This document shows positions 10,028-17,545 of a DNA stretch of 40,613 nt, piece by piece; position 1 is the stretch's first letter, and every line of letters begins with the position of its first letter. Below the pieces are notes generated by a model that saw only the letters and a list, made by a program, of their open reading frames with translations, was not told the DNA's origin and ran no database searches. Made by a program: the position numbers and the translations under genes. Source of the DNA: an uncultured Burkholderiales bacterium (lineage in GTDB: Bacteria > Pseudomonadota > Gammaproteobacteria > Burkholderiales > Burkholderiaceae_C); the NCBI GenBank assembly GCA_937864005.1, contig CALMIL010000141.1, positions 1 through 40,613 of the forward strand, given 5' to 3'.

Positions 10028-11487
10028 CAGTGAAGACGGACGCTTCCTGGTCCCCGCTCGTCGAAGACCTCAAGCGGGCGTTGGCAAAGCGCGACCGCGG
10101 CGGCGCCAATGCGGCGGTTGCGGGGTTGCTCGACCGCAAGGCACCGCTGGGCACGCACTGGAAGTCGATCAGCGAACTGATGCGGCTGAGCGGCGAACTG
10201 ACGCTCGCGAATCGGGCGATCGATGCCTTCGTCGCCGCCGCGGGGCACGCGCCGCAGGCGCTCTATTCCAAGGCCGTGCTGCTGACCCAATCCGGCAGGA
10301 TGCGCGACGCTTACGACCTCGTTGCCAGGTTGCCGGCCGACGTTCCCGACCGCGCGGGCCATGCCTACGTCCTCGGCAACGTTGCGATGACGCTCGGACG
10401 CATCGAACAGGCCAGGGCACATCTCGAGGACGCCGTTTCGCACCGGCCCGGCTGGGGCCCGGCGTGGCTGACGCTCGCGACCGCCGTCAACCTGGCTGAC
10501 GATCCTCTGGGCGAACGCCTGCTCGGCGACCGTGCCGCCGCCGAGCGCCAGGGGCCGGGCGACCTGGCGCGCTTCCACTACGCGATCGGCAAGCTCCACG
10601 TCGACCGCAAGGACCCGGACGCCGCGTTCGCCGCCTATGCGCAGGGGGCAAGGCTGTTGCGCGCCGAGACGCCGTACAGCAGGCAGGGCAACGCGGCCAA
10701 TGCGGACCAGGCGTCGAGCGGGTATCCCGAAGGCTTCATCGAACGGCTGAATGCGCAGCGGCTCCGCGATACGAGCCGGCCGATCTTCGTCACCGGCCTG
10801 CCGCGCTCGGGAACGACGCTCGTCGAGCACATTCTCGCCAGCCACAGCAAGGTGGCAGATGGCGCCGAACTCAATATCGTTCAGCACATGGCGGTGCTCG
10901 TAGGCGGCCTTGGCGGCGGCGCGTTGGAGAAGTATCTTGCCGGCGGCGGGACACCGGATGCCTTGGCGGCGCTGTACCTGCATCTGATGGACGAGAGGTT
11001 CGGCGCCGAGGGACGCATCGTCGACAAGACCGTCGACGCGAGCCGCTTCTTCGGGCTGATCGCCGCCGCGCTGCCCGACGCGCCGCTGATCTGGATGCGC
11101 CGCGATCCGCTCGACAGCGCCTGGTCGTGCTTTCGCACCTTCTTCATCCACGGCGTCGCCTGGAGCTACGACCTGACCGATATCGCGCATCACTTTCGTC
11201 TCGAGGACGCGCTGCTGGAATTCTGGAAGTCGCGCCTCGCCGACCGCTTGCTTGTCGTGCCCTATGGCGAGTTCGTCGAGTCGCCGCAGGCGTGGACACG
11301 AAGGCTGCTGTCGCATTGCGGCCTGGAGGACGAGTCCGGCGTTTATGCGCCGCACGCCACCGACCGCGTCGTGATGACTGCAAGTGCAATGCAGGTCCGC
11401 AAGCCGATCAACCGCGACGGCCTGAACGTGGCGGCGCCGTACCGCGGTCACCTGCAGCCTTTCGTCGACGCCTATTCGCAGCCTTGA
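10024..11487 (+). CDS. TPR-repeat sulfotransferase
   Basis: The 487-residue protein has an N-terminal helical repeat region (about 10-215, TPR-like) joined to a PAPS-dependent sulfotransferase domain. The 5'-phosphosulfate-binding loop FVTGLPRSGTTL is at 255-266 and the 3'-phosphate segment RRDPLDSAWS at 360-369. Such proteins transfer sulfate from PAPS to glycans, lipids or peptides; the acceptor is unknown. The start is a GTG at 10024 whose last two bases lie in the upstream TGA (GTGA overlap). A second in-frame GTG at 10030 would also work. The coupling with an ABC exporter suggests, as inference, that a sulfated product is exported or that the enzyme modifies the exporter's cargo. Confidence 0.9.
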
Positions 11488-11530
11488 GCCAAGCTGCCCG
11501 TGATGTCGTCGAGGATGGCCATAGGGAGAA

Positions 11531-11559
11531 CCCCTCCCCCGCGTTCAGGGGGGGGTGGG
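11531..11559 (+). repeat. C-run/G-run hairpin downstream of sulfotransferase gene
   Basis: A C-rich run (11531-11540) is followed by a 7-base loop and a G-rich run with eight consecutive Gs (11548-11555, then TGGG). It can fold into a stem of 8 to 10 pairs with a wobble. There is no T tract. It may be a terminator-like or dispersed intergenic repeat; the G8 run is also prone to slippage and sequencing error. Confidence 0.4.
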
Positions 11560-11620
11560 CGTGCAGGCGCTGCAGGCAGGCGGATAGTGCGACCCTCTGA
11601 CTTTGGAGGAGACGCGAACC

Positions 11621-12754
11621 ATGAGGCTCAACACCATCCGGACCGCAACCGCTACAGCGGCGGTCCTTGCAGTCGCCGGCGCACAAGCCGCGACGATCAA
11701 CCTGATCGACCAGGGCGGCGTGACAGGCTCGCCCGCCGAGCAGGGTTTCAAGATCGCCGCCGGCTACTGGGGGCAGATGCTGTCGAACAATGCAACCATC
11801 AATCTGGGCGTCAAATTCGCGCCGCTGGGCACCGGCATCATCGGCTCGACCGGAAGCCGAAGGATGGACTATTCGGTCGTCGATTGGGAGAACGCCTTCA
11901 ACGCGACCAAGAGCGGTTCGACGATCGACCAGACCATCGTCCTGCCAGCGCTGACGGGCGGCGGGTTCAGCGGGATGACGACCGGCGTCAACGGCACGGG
12001 CAACAACGACGTGAGCGTTCCCGCCGTGCAAGTCAACGGGACGGTGGCTTCGAAGACGCTGTATGCGAATTCGTCGGTCGTGAAGGCGCTCGGCGGCGTC
12101 GTCCCTACGCCGAACGCATTCGACGGCAACGTCACGTTCAGCAGCAACTTCAGCTTCGACTTCAATCCGTCCAACGGTATCACCGCCGGCCAGATGGACT
12201 TCATTGGTGTCGCGATCCACGAGATCGGCCATGCACTCGGCTTCGTCTCCGGCGTTGACTTCTTCGACTACTACAGTTTTCCGAACGGGCCCGGCAAGGG
12301 ATCTCTGGGCTATGACCTGAACGACACGGCGGTCTTCAGCGCGCTCGACATGTTCCGCTACAGCGCCCCGGGTCAGATCGATCTCACGGTCGGCGGCACG
12401 AAGTATTTCTCGATCGACGGCGGCGCGACGGCACTGTTCGGCAACACCTTCTCGACCGGCGCCTACAACGGCGACGGCAGGCAGGCTTCGCACTGGAAGG
12501 ACGCCGTCGGCTGCGGCGCGCAGCTCGGCATCATGGACCCGACCTTCTGCTACGGCCAGATGGGCTTCGTCACCGGGCTCGACCTTGCCGCCTATGACGC
12601 GATGGGCTGGAACCTGAGTGTCGATGCGCTTACGTACGCCGGCATCTCGACTGCGGATATCTATCTCGCCGCGGTTCCGGAGCCCTCGACCTGGGCTCTG
12701 ATGTTCGGTGGGCTCGGCCTGCTCGGCTTTGCGCGACGCGCGAGACGAACATAG
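11621..12754 (+). CDS. PEP-CTERM metalloprotease with split zinc-binding motif
   Basis: This 377-residue exported protein has a signal peptide (cleavage about residue 23, AQAA) and ends in a PEP-CTERM sorting signal: VPEPSTWAL at 352-360, a hydrophobic helix, and a basic tail RRARRT. Exosortase would cleave this and place the protein at the surface or in the matrix. The zinc-protease motif HEIGHALGF is at 200-208. No His follows at the usual metzincin position, but SHWKD at 290-294 lies shortly before GIMDPT (303-308), which looks like a Met-turn. This arrangement recalls leishmanolysin (M8). The start at 11621 is supported by GGAGGA at 11605-11610; the frame opens 18 bases earlier but without such support. 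The exosortase itself is not in the window. Confidence 0.88.
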   Translation: MRLNTIRTATATAAVLAVAGAQAATINLIDQGGVTGSPAEQGFKIAAGYWGQMLSNNATINLGVKFAPLGTGIIGSTGSRRMDYSVVDWENAFNATKSGSTIDQTIVLPALTGGGFSGMTTGVNGTGNNDVSVPAVQVNGTVASKTLYANSSVVKALGGVVPTPNAFDGNVTFSSNFSFDFNPSNGITAGQMDFIGVAIHEIGHALGFVSGVDFFDYYSFPNGPGKGSLGYDLNDTAVFSALDMFRYSAPGQIDLTVGGTKYFSIDGGATALFGNTFSTGAYNGDGRQASHWKDAVGCGAQLGIMDPTFCYGQMGFVTGLDLAAYDAMGWNLSVDALTYAGISTADIYLAAVPEPSTWALMFGGLGLLGFARRARRT

Positions 12755-12779
12755 ACCGCAAGCGTCAACCACCGAATCG

Positions 12780-12810
12780 GGGCCGGAATGCGCAGCAGAC
12801 CGGCCCTTTT
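12780..12810 (+). terminator. Intrinsic terminator after PEP-CTERM metalloprotease
   Basis: A perfect 7-base stem (GGGCCGG at 12780-12786 with CCGGCCC at 12800-12806) and a 13-base loop is followed directly by TTTT. It lies 25 bases after the stop of the metalloprotease gene, in the right place and orientation to end that transcript and so separate it from the next PEP-CTERM gene. Confidence 0.7.
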
Positions 12811-12910
12811 CACTTCCGCCCGTCCTGGATCGACATGCCGGGCGCGATGGTGCCGGCAGGCGCGCCGCGCCGCTGAAGCCGGACTCAGGGTATCTCCTCG
12901 TCGCGCGGGC

Positions 12911-12939
12911 TTGAGGCGGCAGCGGACGCAAACCACAAT
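12911..12939 (+). promoter_or_regulatory. Candidate promoter of second PEP-CTERM gene
   Basis: TTGAGG (12911-12916) and CACAAT (12934-12939) are 17 bases apart, a plausible sigma-70 pair lying about 75 bases before the start at 13013. It follows a terminator, so an independent promoter is expected somewhere here. Support is resemblance only. Confidence 0.35.
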
Positions 12940-13012
12940 CCACCGGTGCCGATCCACCGTCGGCCGCCCGCCCCTGTCAGGACCACAAGACCCGATAACG
13001 AGGAGAACGACG

Positions 13013-14131
13013 ATGAGGACAACCCTCCAGTTTGCCGCCGCCGCACTTGCGATCACCGCCACCTCGGCGGCACAGGCCCAGTTCTATCTGCTCGGCCCGT
13101 CCGACACGCCTTCGTCGGTGACGAATGCGGGGCTCGTGGCCGGCTATGACGATGTCGGCTATTTCACCTGGAGCGTGGCCAACGGGCGCACCGATATTCC
13201 CGGCTCGATCCCGGGCAACGGCACGGGCGGCATTCCGCGCATCACCGAGAACGGCCTCAAGCTCGGCGCGACGAATACCGACCCGAACACCGGCTATACC
13301 GAGATCGCGTCCTACGACACGGCCACAGGCACCTGGACGACCTACGGCGGACTCGGGGCCCATTCGGACAGCTCGGTGAGCGGTGGCTTCGGCATGAACG
13401 CCGACGGCTCGGTGCAGGTCGGCAATGCCTGGGTCAATGGCGGTACGGCGCACGCCATCGTCGTCAGGAATGGTGTCCTGACCTCGCTCGGCTCGAACGT
13501 TGCCAACCGCAGTTCGCGCGCCGATGCGGTCAGCAACGACGGCCGGCTGATCGGCGGCTATCAGGACCAGGAGGATGGCTATCGCGCCGCCGCGGTCTGG
13601 ATCGACGGTGTCGAGCAGGTGCTGACGCTGAACGGCAACCCGCTGCAGCAGGTGAATGCGGTTTCCGGCGATGGCCGGTGGGCGGTCGGCGGCGGCGGCT
13701 ACTACGGCGATGGTTCGGCCTTCATGTGGAACCCGGATAGCGGCGTCAAGCTGCTCGACAACCCGTTCTTCGATGCAGGCTACGAACTCACCGCCACGTC
13801 CGTGAGCTTCGACGGCTCGGTCGTCATCGGTTACGGCCAGGACTTCTTCTTCCAGCGCATGGGTTGGATCTGGACCGAAGCGACCGGCACCATGACGATG
13901 GAGCAGTACGCATCCCGGTTCGACGGCTACAGCGGCGAGTTTCTGTTCGGGCCGCTGGCGGTCTCGCAGGACGGCCGCCATATCACCGGCTACGGCGTCA
14001 ACGCGGACTGGACAGGCTATACGGGGTGGATGATCAGCGCACCGGTTCCCGAGCCTTCGACCTGGGCCACGCTCGGCCTCGGCCTCGGCCTGATGGGTTT
14101 CGTGGCACGGCGCCGGCGCGACAGGGCCTGA
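13013..14131 (+). CDS. PEP-CTERM protein with HAF-type repeats
   Basis: The 372-residue protein has a signal peptide (to about residue 22, AQAQ) and a C-terminal PEP-CTERM signal: VPEPSTWAT, a hydrophobic stretch, then ARRRRDRA. Between them are about five imperfect repeats of 40-50 residues, each with a pattern like S.DGR..GGY....A..W. Examples begin at NADGSVQVG, SNDGRLIGG, SGDGRWAVG, SFDGSVVIG and SQDGRHITG. They resemble the HAF repeats found in extracellular proteins and may form a beta-propeller-like fold. No enzymatic motif is visible, so a structural or binding role in the extracellular matrix is inferred. The start at 13013 has AGGAG at 13001-13005, seven bases upstream; open frame before it lacks a signal sequence. 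Confidence 0.87.
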   Translation: MRTTLQFAAAALAITATSAAQAQFYLLGPSDTPSSVTNAGLVAGYDDVGYFTWSVANGRTDIPGSIPGNGTGGIPRITENGLKLGATNTDPNTGYTEIASYDTATGTWTTYGGLGAHSDSSVSGGFGMNADGSVQVGNAWVNGGTAHAIVVRNGVLTSLGSNVANRSSRADAVSNDGRLIGGYQDQEDGYRAAAVWIDGVEQVLTLNGNPLQQVNAVSGDGRWAVGGGGYYGDGSAFMWNPDSGVKLLDNPFFDAGYELTATSVSFDGSVVIGYGQDFFFQRMGWIWTEATGTMTMEQYASRFDGYSGEFLFGPLAVSQDGRHITGYGVNADWTGYTGWMISAPVPEPSTWATLGLGLGLMGFVARRRRDRA

Positions 14132-14204
14132 ACCGGGGCCTGCGCCGTTCGGGCGGGCGGCGCGCACAGTTTCGCGAGCGCGGACCCACACGGGCAGCCG
14201 CCGC

Positions 14205-14245
14205 CCGCGATCGGATTGCCGCCCGGTCGCAATCCATGATCGCGG
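14205..14245 (+). repeat. Long inverted repeat between PEP-CTERM gene and mrpA
   Basis: Arms 14205-14219 and 14229-14245 pair over 15 bases, with a 2-base bulge (AT at 14236-14237) and a 9-base loop. The arms contain CGCGATC plus GGATTGC, and their complements GCAATCC plus GATCGCG. It lies 74 bases after one gene and 67 before the next. With no T tract it is not a classical intrinsic terminator; it could be an RNA structure in the mrp leader, a transcription barrier or an operator. Confidence 0.6.
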
Positions 14246-14312
14246 TTCGATGCGCCGCAGCGCGGCGCCAAGTGCCGGTGGCGCCGGCCGAGTGGCCCTA
14301 GACTCGGCCCCC

Positions 14313-17201
14313 ATGTCCCTGCTGCTCCTGCTGCTCCTGCCGTTCGTCGGCAGCGCGATCGCCGCGCTGTTGCCGACGAGCGCGCGCAACCTGGAATCGC
14401 TGTGGGCGGCATTCATTGCTGCGGCGGTAGTCGTGCCGCTCGTGCTGCTCTATCCTGACGTGGCCCACGGCGGCGTGGTCAGCGAGCGCTTGCCGTGGCT
14501 GCCCAACCTGGGCGTGGACATCATCGTGCGGCTCGACGGCTTCGCCTGGATGTTCGCGGTGCTGGTGAGCGGCATGGGCCTGCTGGTGGTGCTGTATGCC
14601 CGCTACTATCTTTCGCCCGAGGATCCGGCCGCACGCTTTTATTCGCTGCTGCTCGGCTTCATGGGCGCAATGCTCGGCGTCGTGGTGTCGGGCAACCTGA
14701 TCCAGCTCGTGCTGTTCTGGGAGCTGACGAGTGTCTTTTCCTTCCTCCTGATCGGCTACTGGACGCACCGCAAGGATGCGCGGCGCGGTGCGCGCATGGC
14801 CTTCACCGTCACCGCCAGCGGGGGGCTTTGCCTGCTGGCGGGCGTGCTGCTGCTCGGCCACATCGTCGGCAGCACCGATCTCGACGCCGTGCTCGGCGCC
14901 GGCGATACGGTGCGCGCCGATCCGATGTACCCGCTCGCGCTCACCTTGATCCTGCTCGGCGCGCTGACCAAGAGCGCGCAGTTCCCGTTCCACTTCTGGC
15001 TGCCGCGCGCGATGGCGGCGCCGACGCCGGTATCGGCCTACCTGCACTCGGCGACGATGGTCAAGGCCGGCGTCTTCCTGCTCGCGCGGCTGTGGCCGGT
15101 GCTCGCCGGTACCGACGCCTGGTTCTGGATCGTCGGCGGCGCCGGACTCGCCACGCTGCTGCTGGGCAGCTACGTGGCGATGTTCCAGCACGACCTGAAG
15201 GGCTTGCTGGCCTATTCGACCATCAGCCACCTCGGGCTGATCACGCTGCTGCTCGGGTTGAACAGCAGGCTCGCCGCGGTGGCCGCGGTCTTTCACATGA
15301 TGAACCACGCGACCTTCAAGGCGTCGCTCTTCATGGCGGTCGGCATCATCGATCACGAGACCGGCACGCGCGACATGCGCCGCCTCGGCGGCCTGTACCG
15401 CGCGATGCCGGTCACCGGCACGCTCGCCATCGTCGCGTGTGCCGCGATGGCGGGCGTGCCGCTGCTCAACGGCTTCCTGAGCAAGGAGATGTTCTTCGCC
15501 GAGACCGTATTCGTGAGCGGGCAGCCGCCGGTCGAATACGGCCTGCCGGCACTTGCCACGCTGGCCGGCGCATTCGCGGTCGTGTATTCGCTGCGCTTCG
15601 GCCACGATGTCTTCTTCGGCCCGACGCTGGACGATACGCCGCGCCGTCCCCACGAGCCGGTGCGCTGGATGCGCGTGCCGGTGGAACTGCTGGTGCTGGT
15701 CTGCGTCGTGGTGGGCACGGTGCCGGCCTGGGCTATCGGCTGGCTGCTGGCCAGCGCGGCGCAGCCGGTCGTCGGCGGCACGCTGCCCGCCTACAGCCTG
15801 GCGGTCTGGCACGGCGTGAACAAGCCGCTGGTGATGAGCCTGGCCGCCACCCTGCTCGGTCTGCTCGCGTATGTGCGCTTCGCGGCCGCGCTGCGCATGC
15901 GCGTCGGCAGCACGCCGCTCCTGGCCGGTCTGGACGGGCAGCGCCTGTTTCATCGCGCGCTCGCCTTCGCGACGGGGCTGGCGCGCAGGCTGCTTCGCCT
16001 TTCGAGCACGCGGCGGCTGCAGCCTCAACTGCTGCTGATGGTCGTGATCGCCGGCCTCACCGGCCTCGCCTCGGCGCTGATCGTGCCGCTGACCTGGGGC
16101 GACCGTGCCCGCGTGCCGGCGACGCCGGACTTCGTCGTCTTGTGGGTCATCGGTGGCGTGGCGGCCCTCGGCGCCGCCTGGCAGGCCAAGTTCCACCGCC
16201 TCGCAGCGTTGACGCTGCTGGGCGTTGTCGGCCTGGTGATGTGCATCACCTTCGCCTGGTTCTCGGCGCCGGACCTGGCGTTGACGCAGCTCGCGGTGGA
16301 AGTCGTGACGATGGTGCTGTTCCTGCTCGGCCTGCGCTGGATGCCCAAGCGCGAGCCCGAGGTGAACCTGCAGGTTGCGCGGCGTTCGTGGTGGCGGCGC
16401 CGGCGCGACTTCGGCCTCGCGCTGCTGATCGGCGTCGGCCTGTCGGCGCTGTCGTATGCGCTGCTGACGCGGCATACGCCGCTGTCGATCTCGCCGTATT
16501 TCATCGAACAGGCGCTGCCCGCCGGGGGCGGAACGAATGTCGTCAACGTGATGCTGGTCGACTTCCGCGCCTTCGACACGCTGGGCGAGATCACGGTGCT
16601 GGGCATCGTCGGCCTCACGGTCTATGCGCTGCTGCGGCGCTTTCGCCCGCCGCTCGAAGTGATCGACCGGCCGCCGCAGCAGCGCATCGAGCGCGGTGCA
16701 GACCTGCGCGGCGAGTCCGAGGACGACGACGGCCAGCGCTATCTGGAAGTGCCGGCGGTGCTGGTGCGCTTGCTGCTGCCGGTGGCGGGGCTGTTCGCCT
16801 TTCACCTCTTCATGCGCGGCCACAACGAGCCCGGCGGCGGCTTCGTCGCCGGGCTGGTGCTGGCGATCGCCTTCATCGCGCAATATATGGTCGGCGGCAC
16901 GCGCTGGGTCGAGGCGCGGCTGAATCTGCGGCCGCCGCGCTGGATCGGCGTCGGGCTGCTGCTGGCACTGCTCGCCGGCCTCGGGTCGCTCGCCGCGGGC
17001 TACCCGTTCCTCACCACGCACACCGCGCATGTGCACTGGCCGCTGGTCGGCGAGGTGCACCTGCCGAGTGCCGCGATCTTCGATCTGGGCGTATTCGCGG
17101 TCGTGGTCGGCTCGACGCTGCTGCTGCTGACGGCGATCGCGCACCAGTCGCTGCGCGCGCGGCGCCAGCAGGCGGCGGCCGACGACGAGGGCGCGCCCTG
17201 A
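14313..17201 (+). CDS. mrpA: Na+(K+)/H+ antiporter subunit A fused to subunit B (MrpAB)
   Basis: The 962-residue product is the large subunit of a multi-subunit Mrp antiporter, which exchanges cytoplasmic Na+ or K+ for protons and is related to the membrane arm of complex I. The complex-I-like antiporter core (about 60-500) contains the Glu of LFWELTSVF (Glu137) and the Lys of ALTKSAQFPFHFWLP (Lys220) expected in the proton path. An MrpA C-terminal region (DUF4040/MbhE-like, about 590-770) follows. Residues from about 811 are an MrpB (MnhB) domain with FMRGHNEPGGGFVAGL. This A-B fusion marks the six-gene, group-2 type of operon (as in rhizobial pha). The start at ATG 14313 begins the first helix; an open extension upstream is not membrane-like. 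The stop overlaps mrpC by one base. Confidence 0.95.
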   Translation: MSLLLLLLLPFVGSAIAALLPTSARNLESLWAAFIAAAVVVPLVLLYPDVAHGGVVSERLPWLPNLGVDIIVRLDGFAWMFAVLVSGMGLLVVLYARYYLSPEDPAARFYSLLLGFMGAMLGVVVSGNLIQLVLFWELTSVFSFLLIGYWTHRKDARRGARMAFTVTASGGLCLLAGVLLLGHIVGSTDLDAVLGAGDTVRADPMYPLALTLILLGALTKSAQFPFHFWLPRAMAAPTPVSAYLHSATMVKAGVFLLARLWPVLAGTDAWFWIVGGAGLATLLLGSYVAMFQHDLKGLLAYSTISHLGLITLLLGLNSRLAAVAAVFHMMNHATFKASLFMAVGIIDHETGTRDMRRLGGLYRAMPVTGTLAIVACAAMAGVPLLNGFLSKEMFFAETVFVSGQPPVEYGLPALATLAGAFAVVYSLRFGHDVFFGPTLDDTPRRPHEPVRWMRVPVELLVLVCVVVGTVPAWAIGWLLASAAQPVVGGTLPAYSLAVWHGVNKPLVMSLAATLLGLLAYVRFAAALRMRVGSTPLLAGLDGQRLFHRALAFATGLARRLLRLSSTRRLQPQLLLMVVIAGLTGLASALIVPLTWGDRARVPATPDFVVLWVIGGVAALGAAWQAKFHRLAALTLLGVVGLVMCITFAWFSAPDLALTQLAVEVVTMVLFLLGLRWMPKREPEVNLQVARRSWWRRRRDFGLALLIGVGLSALSYALLTRHTPLSISPYFIEQALPAGGGTNVVNVMLVDFRAFDTLGEITVLGIVGLTVYALLRRFRPPLEVIDRPPQQRIERGADLRGESEDDDGQRYLEVPAVLVRLLLPVAGLFAFHLFMRGHNEPGGGFVAGLVLAIAFIAQYMVGGTRWVEARLNLRPPRWIGVGLLLALLAGLGSLAAGYPFLTTHTAHVHWPLVGEVHLPSAAIFDLGVFAVVVGSTLLLLTAIAHQSLRARRQQAAADDEGAP

Positions 17202-17545
17202 TGGAACTCATCCTCTCGCTCGCGGTGGGCGTGCTGGCCGGCGCCGGCGTCTGGCTGCTATTGCGGCCGCGGACCTTCCAGGTGCTGATCGGCCTGGCGC
17301 TGCTCGGCTATGCGGTAAATCTGTTCATCTTCAGCGTCGGCAGCCTGGCGGTGGACAAGGAGCCGATCGTCAAGCCCGGCCTCGTGGCGAACCTGGCGAA
17401 CTACAGCGACCCGCTGCCGCAGTCGCTGGTGCTGACGGCGATCGTCATCGGCTTCGCGACGACGGCGCTGTTCCTCGTCGTGCTGCTGGCGCTGCGCGGA
17501 CTCTCCGGCGGCGACCACGTCGACGGCAGCGAGGAAGCGCCGTGA
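17201..17545 (+). CDS. mrpC: Antiporter subunit C (MrpC, NuoK-like)
   Basis: A 114-residue, three-helix membrane protein of the MnhC/NuoK family; it forms part of the ion-translocating membrane module of the Mrp complex. The segment VLIGLALLGYAVNLFIF and the DPLPQSLVLTAIVIGFATTA stretch are characteristic of the family. The ATG shares its A with the last base of the mrpA stop (TGATG), and the stop overlaps the GTG of mrpD by four bases, so the subunits are translationally coupled. Confidence 0.94.
   Translation: MELILSLAVGVLAGAGVWLLLRPRTFQVLIGLALLGYAVNLFIFSVGSLAVDKEPIVKPGLVANLANYSDPLPQSLVLTAIVIGFATTALFLVVLLALRGLSGGDHVDGSEEAP

Noticed and set aside
14298..17144. A 948-codon minus-strand frame opposite mrpA
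   Set aside because: Its Gln/His/Arg-rich translation is the expected complement of membrane helices rich in CTG and GCC codons. The plus strand is an unmistakable MrpAB.
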